From Oscillospiraceae bacterium (GTDB lineage: Bacteria; Bacillota; Clostridia; UMGS1883): a stretch of 9,799 bases of DNA. Location: contig SVJI01000043.1 of NCBI GenBank assembly GCA_015069065.1, forward strand, positions 1-9,799, written 5' to 3'. A program made the position numbers and the translations under genes. Shown here piece after piece: positions 6,846 through 9,799 of the stretch (its first letter is position 1; the number at the start of each line of letters is the position of its first letter). The notes below the pieces were generated by a model, which was not told the DNA's origin, did no database searches, and was given only the letters and a program-made list of their open reading frames with translations.

Positions 6846-7895
6846 CTATTCCTTATCGCCGTAAAGCATTCTGCCTAAAATCTCGCTCAAACGGTCATTT
6901 ATAAGCTCAAGGGATGAAATAACCCTTGCATAATTCATTCTTTTGGGTCCGATGATGCCGATTTTGCCATGCAGCTTGTCACCCACGGAGTAATTTGCCA
7001 CAACCAGACTGGTGTCACGCATTGCTTCCACACCGTTTTCACTGCCTATTTTGATGCTGATGCTGTCGGACTGTCCCTCGTCGAGAAGATTGAGCATCTG
7101 CGAAACATTCTCCCTGCTGTCTATGAATGACAAAAATTCACGCGCTCGCTCAATATTTTCAAACTCCGGATTGTTAAGTATATTTGACGCACCGCCGATA
7201 TATACGCGGTTTTGTACGTTACCAAGGCACTCCAGAACAAATTCAATAACTGTTTTCAGGAAGTTGCCGTAGTTGGGCATTGCTTCATATATAAGCATCA
7301 GCCGTGCGGCGGTAAAATCCTCCGCTGAAAGTCCTGTAAGCTGACCTGACAAAAACTCTGAAATAGAGTCCACTACTTCATAATCAATATCTGCGTTCAC
7401 TTTCATGTGGCGGTTTCTTACCACCCCTGCATCCGTTACCACGACAATCAGCACACTGCCCTGCTCAATAAGCATCATTTTAAGATTGCGCAGCCTACTG
7501 CTCTGCGCCATCGGAAGCTCCACAATGGCGGGGTAGCTCGTCGCTCTGGATATAATGTCTGAAATTTCTGAAATTACGTTCTCAAGCTGGTTGTATTTTC
7601 TGTCCATGCTGCTTTGGAGAGAGGAAATTTCATCAATCGTCAGACTGTAACGGTGCATCAGCGAATCAACGTAAAACCTGTACCCAAGCTCCGACGGGAT
7701 TCTGCCTGCAGAGGTATGTGGTTTATCCAGATAGCCCATTTCCTCCAGATCCGCCATCTCGTTACGGATGGTGGCTGCACTTAGTCCCAAATCGTGATTC
7801 TTTGCAATATTGCGTGAGCCTACGGGTTCAGCCGTCGCGATATAATCCTCAATAATTGCCTGAAGTATTGCACGCTTTCTCTCTGAAATTTCCAT
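6846..7895 (-). CDS. hrcA: Heat-inducible transcription repressor HrcA
   Basis: Represses class I heat-shock operons by binding CIRCE; in Bacillus its activity depends on GroEL, so misfolded protein titrates the chaperonin and derepresses the operon. The 349 residues match family length. The N-terminal winged helix-turn-helix covers about 20-75, with IATAEPVGSRNIAK, LSAATIRNEMADLEEMGYL (38-56) and the wing HTSAGRIPSELGYRFYVDSL (60-79). The GAF-like central and dimerisation domains follow. The C-terminal family motif includes NYSVGDKLHGKIGIIGPKRM and YARVISSLELINDRLSEIL. The ATG at 7895 has GGAGGT with 6-nt spacing. It is the first gene of the operon, with its CIRCE 24 bp upstream of the start, so it is autoregulated along with grpE, dnaK, dnaJ and probably everything down to DUF1015. 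Confidence 0.97.
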   Translation of the reverse strand: MEISERKRAILQAIIEDYIATAEPVGSRNIAKNHDLGLSAATIRNEMADLEEMGYLDKPHTSAGRIPSELGYRFYVDSLMHRYSLTIDEISSLQSSMDRKYNQLENVISEISDIISRATSYPAIVELPMAQSSRLRNLKMMLIEQGSVLIVVVTDAGVVRNRHMKVNADIDYEVVDSISEFLSGQLTGLSAEDFTAARLMLIYEAMPNYGNFLKTVIEFVLECLGNVQNRVYIGGASNILNNPEFENIERAREFLSFIDSRENVSQMLNLLDEGQSDSISIKIGSENGVEAMRDTSLVVANYSVGDKLHGKIGIIGPKRMNYARVISSLELINDRLSEILGRMLYGDKE

Positions 7896-7919
7896 ACGCT
7901 CACCTCCGATTTTACATTG

Positions 7920-7946
7920 TTAGCACTCAATTACCCTGAGTGCTAA
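7920..7946 (-). promoter_or_regulatory. CIRCE operator (HrcA binding site)
   Basis: Perfect TTAGCACTC-N9-GAGTGCTAA. Arms are 7920-7928 and 7938-7946, with spacer 7929-7937. The symmetry extends four more bases on each side (ATTG/CAAT), giving 13-bp arms. It starts 4 bp after the -10 box and covers the likely transcription start, so bound HrcA would block initiation. The palindrome also forms a hairpin at the 5' end of the mRNA. Confidence 0.98.
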
Positions 7947-7950
7947 CAAT

Positions 7951-7979
7951 AATGTACCACTAGTATTGACGAATGTCAA
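7951..7979 (-). promoter_or_regulatory. SigA-type promoter of the hrcA operon
   Basis: On the minus strand, TTGACA at 7979-7974 (perfect -35), then a 17-bp spacer, then TACATT at 7956-7951 (4 of 6 to TATAAT). The -10 is preceded by TGG, an extended -10 element. The expected start near 7944 falls inside CIRCE. The -35 is one arm of a TTGAC-GAAT-GTCAA dyad at 7966-7979. Confidence 0.88.
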
Positions 7980-8030
7980 GCATTATTTTCTATTATTTCA
8001 AATTTATTCATATTTAAACACAGAAAATCG

Positions 8031-8059
8031 TTGTAATTTTCTTATAATTGTGTTATACT
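8031..8059 (+). promoter_or_regulatory. Promoter of plus-strand small RNA
   Basis: TTGTAA at 8031-8036, a 17-bp spacer, then TATACT at 8054-8059. The predicted start at about 8065-8066 coincides with the beginning of the closing stem of the RNA. A perfect TATAAT at 8043-8048 is an alternative -10, but no recognisable -35 lies 17 bp before it. This promoter is divergent from that of hrcA; the -35 boxes are about 50 bp apart. Confidence 0.6.
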
Positions 8060-8063
8060 ACAC

Positions 8064-8236
8064 TTGCGACGCAAATCAAATATTGTATCTTCTTAATGAG
8101 CATGTGTTTTTTTATCTTTCGGTAAAAATGTACACTCTGTTTTCACATGCTTGTATGGGGGAACTATTTCGATTTGTGTCGCAACAAAGAGGGGTGTGCG
8201 TTTTTCGGTGCATCAACTCTGTTGATGCACTTTTTT
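8064..8236 (+). ncRNA. Structured small RNA, 6S-like architecture (candidate)
   Basis: Between thrS and hrcA on the plus strand, a promoter leads into sequence with nested long-range pairing and ends in a terminator. The closing stem pairs 8064-8077 with 8171-8184 (14 pairs, one G-U). It continues with 8078-8082 against 8165-8169 after a single bulged C. A central bubble follows (8083-8097 against 8153-8164). An inner stem pairs 8098-8106 with 8144-8152 (9 pairs, one G-U), and an apical hairpin pairs 8109-8116 with 8121-8128. A long closing stem, large central bubble and terminal stem is the layout of 6S RNA, which binds housekeeping RNA polymerase as an open-promoter mimic. However, the fold is about 120 nt before the terminator, shorter than the usual 160-200 nt, so 6S identity is a hypothesis. 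It lacks SRP or tmRNA landmarks and any credible ORF. That a structured RNA is made here is more secure than its class. Confidence 0.6.
8208..8236 (+). terminator. Rho-independent terminator of the small RNA
   Basis: GTGCATCAAC (8208-8217) and GTTGATGCAC (8221-8230) form a perfect 10-bp stem with a TCT loop, followed by six T at 8231-8236. The T-run lies only on the plus-strand 3' side, which sets the orientation. Confidence 0.92.
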
Positions 8237-8270
8237 AATTGCACAGCTTTACTTTGACGAGTCGCCAGAC

Positions 8271-8326
8271 TAACTTAAAACAAGAACAGAATCTCAAAAT
8301 TGAGATTCTGTTCTTGTTTTAAGTTA
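8271..8326 (-). terminator. thrS terminator, probably bidirectional
   Basis: Perfect 26-bp inverted repeat (8271-8296 and 8301-8326) around AAAT. The stem opens one base after the thrS TAA. The minus-strand 3' arm ends in a T-rich stretch (TTCTTGTTTTAAG), with A-rich partner bases, so U-tract pairing is built into the stem. Being symmetrical, it could also stop plus-strand read-through from the small RNA. Confidence 0.85.
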
Positions 8327-8327
8327 T

Positions 8328-9799
8328 TTATTTAATTACCTTATTATTAACTTCTTCAGTAATTTTTGCGATAAATTCCTCAATTGCCATGCTTCCTACA
8401 TCTCCGTCACGGCGGTCACGGATTGAAACAGTGTTGTTCTCAATATCCTTATCACCGACGAGGAGCATATACGGAACCTTTTCAAGCTGTGCTTCACGGA
8501 TTTTGTAACCGATTTTTTCACTGCGGTCATCAATTTCCACACGGATAATACCGCTCTCCTCAAGCTTTCTCTTAACCTCGTAAATGTAGTCGAGGTGACG
8601 GTCTGCAATGGGAAGCAGCTTAACCTGAACAGGCGCCAGCCATACAGGGAATGCACCTGCATACTTTTCAATAAGCAGTGCCAGTGTTCTTTCATAGCAG
8701 CCGATTGATGTTCTGTGAATGATGTAGGGATTCTTCTTTGTGCCGTCCTTATCCACATATTCCATGCCAAACTGTTGTGCAAGCATCTGGTCAATCTGAA
8801 TGGTAATGAGAGTATCCTCCTTACCAAATACATTCTTAATCTGAATGTCAAGCTTCGGGCCGTAGAACGCCGCCTCACCGATACCGATTTTATAAGGGAT
8901 TTCGAGATGATTAAGGATTTTTTCCATCATACCCTGCGCTTCATCCCACTGCTCGGGAGTGCCGATATACTTTTCTCTGTCGTCGGGGTCCCACTGAGAG
9001 AAACGGTAGGAAACATCCTCGTAAAGGCCGAGAGTCTTGAGCATATAGATAGCAAGTTCAAGGCAATTCTTAAATTCGTCCTCCAACTGCTCGGGAGTAC
9101 ACATAAGGTGACCTTCGGAGATTGTAAACTGCCTTACGCGGATAAGGCCGTGCATCTCGCCCGATGCCTCGTTACGGAAAAGGGTAGAGGTTTCGTTAAG
9201 TCGCATGGGGAGGTCGCGATAACTGCGCCCGCGGTTAAGAAACGCCTGATACTGGAAAGGACAGGTCATAGGACGGAGGGCAAATACTTCCTTGTCAGTT
9301 TCTTCGTCACCCATTACGAACATACCGTCCTGATAGTGGTCCCAGTGTCCTGAAATCTTATACAGGTCGCTCTTTGCCATGAGGGGAGTTTTGGTAAGAA
9401 GCCAGCCGCGCTTCTGCTCCTCATCTTCAACAAATCTCTGGAGCAGCTGAATAATCCGCGCGCCCTTGGGCAGAAGGATGGGAAGTCCCTGACCGATTAC
9501 GTCACTCGTTGTGAAAAGCTCCAGTTCTCTACCAAGCTTGTTATGGTCACGTTTCTTCGCCTCTTCACGTCTTTCAAGCTCTGCCGCGAGGTCCTCTTTA
9601 TTAAGAAATGCCGTTGCGTAGATACGCTGAAGCATCTTATTCTTTTCGTCGCCGCGCCAGTATGCACCTGTCGCACTAAGGAGCTTGTACGCCTTAACCT
9701 TACTGGTGTAGTTAACGTGCGGTCCTGCACAGAGGTCGGTAAACTCGCCCTGTTTGTAGAAAGAGATAGTCTCCCCCTCGGGCAAATCGTTGATAAGCT
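8328..9799 (-). CDS. thrS: Threonyl-tRNA synthetase, 5' part beyond window
   Basis: Class II synthetase that joins threonine to tRNA-Thr in the cytoplasm. The frame is open to the right edge; 489 residues are visible, so about 150 N-terminal residues (TGS domain and much of the editing domain) are missing. The end of the editing domain has FTDLCAGPH (Cys codon at 9731, His at 9719). In the catalytic core I see motif 1 around LPILLPKGARIIQLL and motif 2 in LFRNEASGEMHGLIRVRQF. The three zinc ligands are Cys in RPMTCPF, His in SEGHLM and His in IIHRTSIG. Motif 3 is around GCYERTLALLIEKYAG. The anticodon-binding domain follows from about VWLAPVQVKLLPIADRH. The TAA at 8330-8328 is followed at once by a hairpin terminator. 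A T-box leader, usual for this gene in Firmicutes, would lie outside the window. An apparent start near 9785 is internal. Confidence 0.97.
   Translation of the reverse strand, partial: LINDLPEGETISFYKQGEFTDLCAGPHVNYTSKVKAYKLLSATGAYWRGDEKNKMLQRIYATAFLNKEDLAAELERREEAKKRDHNKLGRELELFTTSDVIGQGLPILLPKGARIIQLLQRFVEDEEQKRGWLLTKTPLMAKSDLYKISGHWDHYQDGMFVMGDEETDKEVFALRPMTCPFQYQAFLNRGRSYRDLPMRLNETSTLFRNEASGEMHGLIRVRQFTISEGHLMCTPEQLEDEFKNCLELAIYMLKTLGLYEDVSYRFSQWDPDDREKYIGTPEQWDEAQGMMEKILNHLEIPYKIGIGEAAFYGPKLDIQIKNVFGKEDTLITIQIDQMLAQQFGMEYVDKDGTKKNPYIIHRTSIGCYERTLALLIEKYAGAFPVWLAPVQVKLLPIADRHLDYIYEVKRKLEESGIIRVEIDDRSEKIGYKIREAQLEKVPYMLLVGDKDIENNTVSIRDRRDGDVGSMAIEEFIAKITEEVNNKVIK

Noticed and set aside
6333..6878. 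Plus-strand ORF of 181 codons opposite grpE
   Set aside because: Antisense of the charged GrpE coiled coil; the Leu/Phe-rich translation is a compositional artefact.
8064..8236. Small RNA as SRP RNA, tmRNA, or a thrS T-box leader
   Set aside because: No GGAAG/AGCAG-type SRP apical motif, no tmRNA tag ORF or tRNA-like ends, and it reads on the plus strand toward the 3' end of thrS, so it cannot lead that gene.
7966..8238. Plus-strand ORF of 90 codons in the hrcA-thrS gap
   Set aside because: It starts with TTG inside the hrcA -35 region, has no ribosome binding site, starts before the small-RNA promoter and ends inside the terminator. The base-paired structure explains the sequence better.
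1..9799. CRISPR array, tRNA or rRNA gene, insertion sequence or prophage
   Set aside because: No spaced direct repeats, no tRNA- or rRNA-like sequence, and no transposase or integrase frame was seen on either strand.

Overview
The window looks like chromosomal core DNA from a low-to-mid GC clostridial Firmicute, perhaps Oscillospiraceae/Ruminococcaceae-like. This rests on the hrcA-grpE-dnaK-dnaJ order, a CIRCE operator, SigA-type promoters, strong GGAGG ribosome binding sites, and a DnaK without the proteobacterial nucleotide-domain insertion. The genus is a guess; no rRNA is present.

Layout: all protein genes are on the minus strand, so reading order runs from right to left. At the right edge is the 3' three quarters of thrS, closed by a 26-bp perfect hairpin that starts one base after its stop. 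The gap of about 430 bp between thrS and hrcA is not empty. It holds the hrcA promoter with its CIRCE operator (minus strand). It also holds a plus-strand unit of promoter, about 120 nt of foldable RNA and a Rho-independent terminator, with no credible ORF. This unit is probably a small structured RNA with an architecture reminiscent of 6S RNA.

The heat-shock operon follows: hrcA, grpE, dnaK, dnaJ, then prmA (ribosomal protein L11 methyltransferase) and rsmE (16S rRNA m3U1498 methyltransferase). Gaps are 10 to 38 nt, except for a 246-nt dnaK-dnaJ spacer carrying several inverted repeats. RsmE overlaps the next gene by ATGA. That next gene is a short Sfp-like 4'-phosphopantetheinyl transferase which, as the sequence stands, has no stop codon and continues in frame into a DUF1015 protein that leaves the window at the left edge.

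How they work together: HrcA represses its own operon through CIRCE. GrpE, DnaK and DnaJ form the Hsp70 folding machine, and free chaperone capacity sets HrcA activity. PrmA and RsmE modify the ribosome. The PPTase/DUF1015 module appears to be transcribed as the tail of the same operon, but its link to stress is only positional. The points most worth a second look are the unannotated plus-strand RNA, the stop-less PPTase-DUF1015 junction, and the hairpin-rich dnaK-dnaJ spacer.
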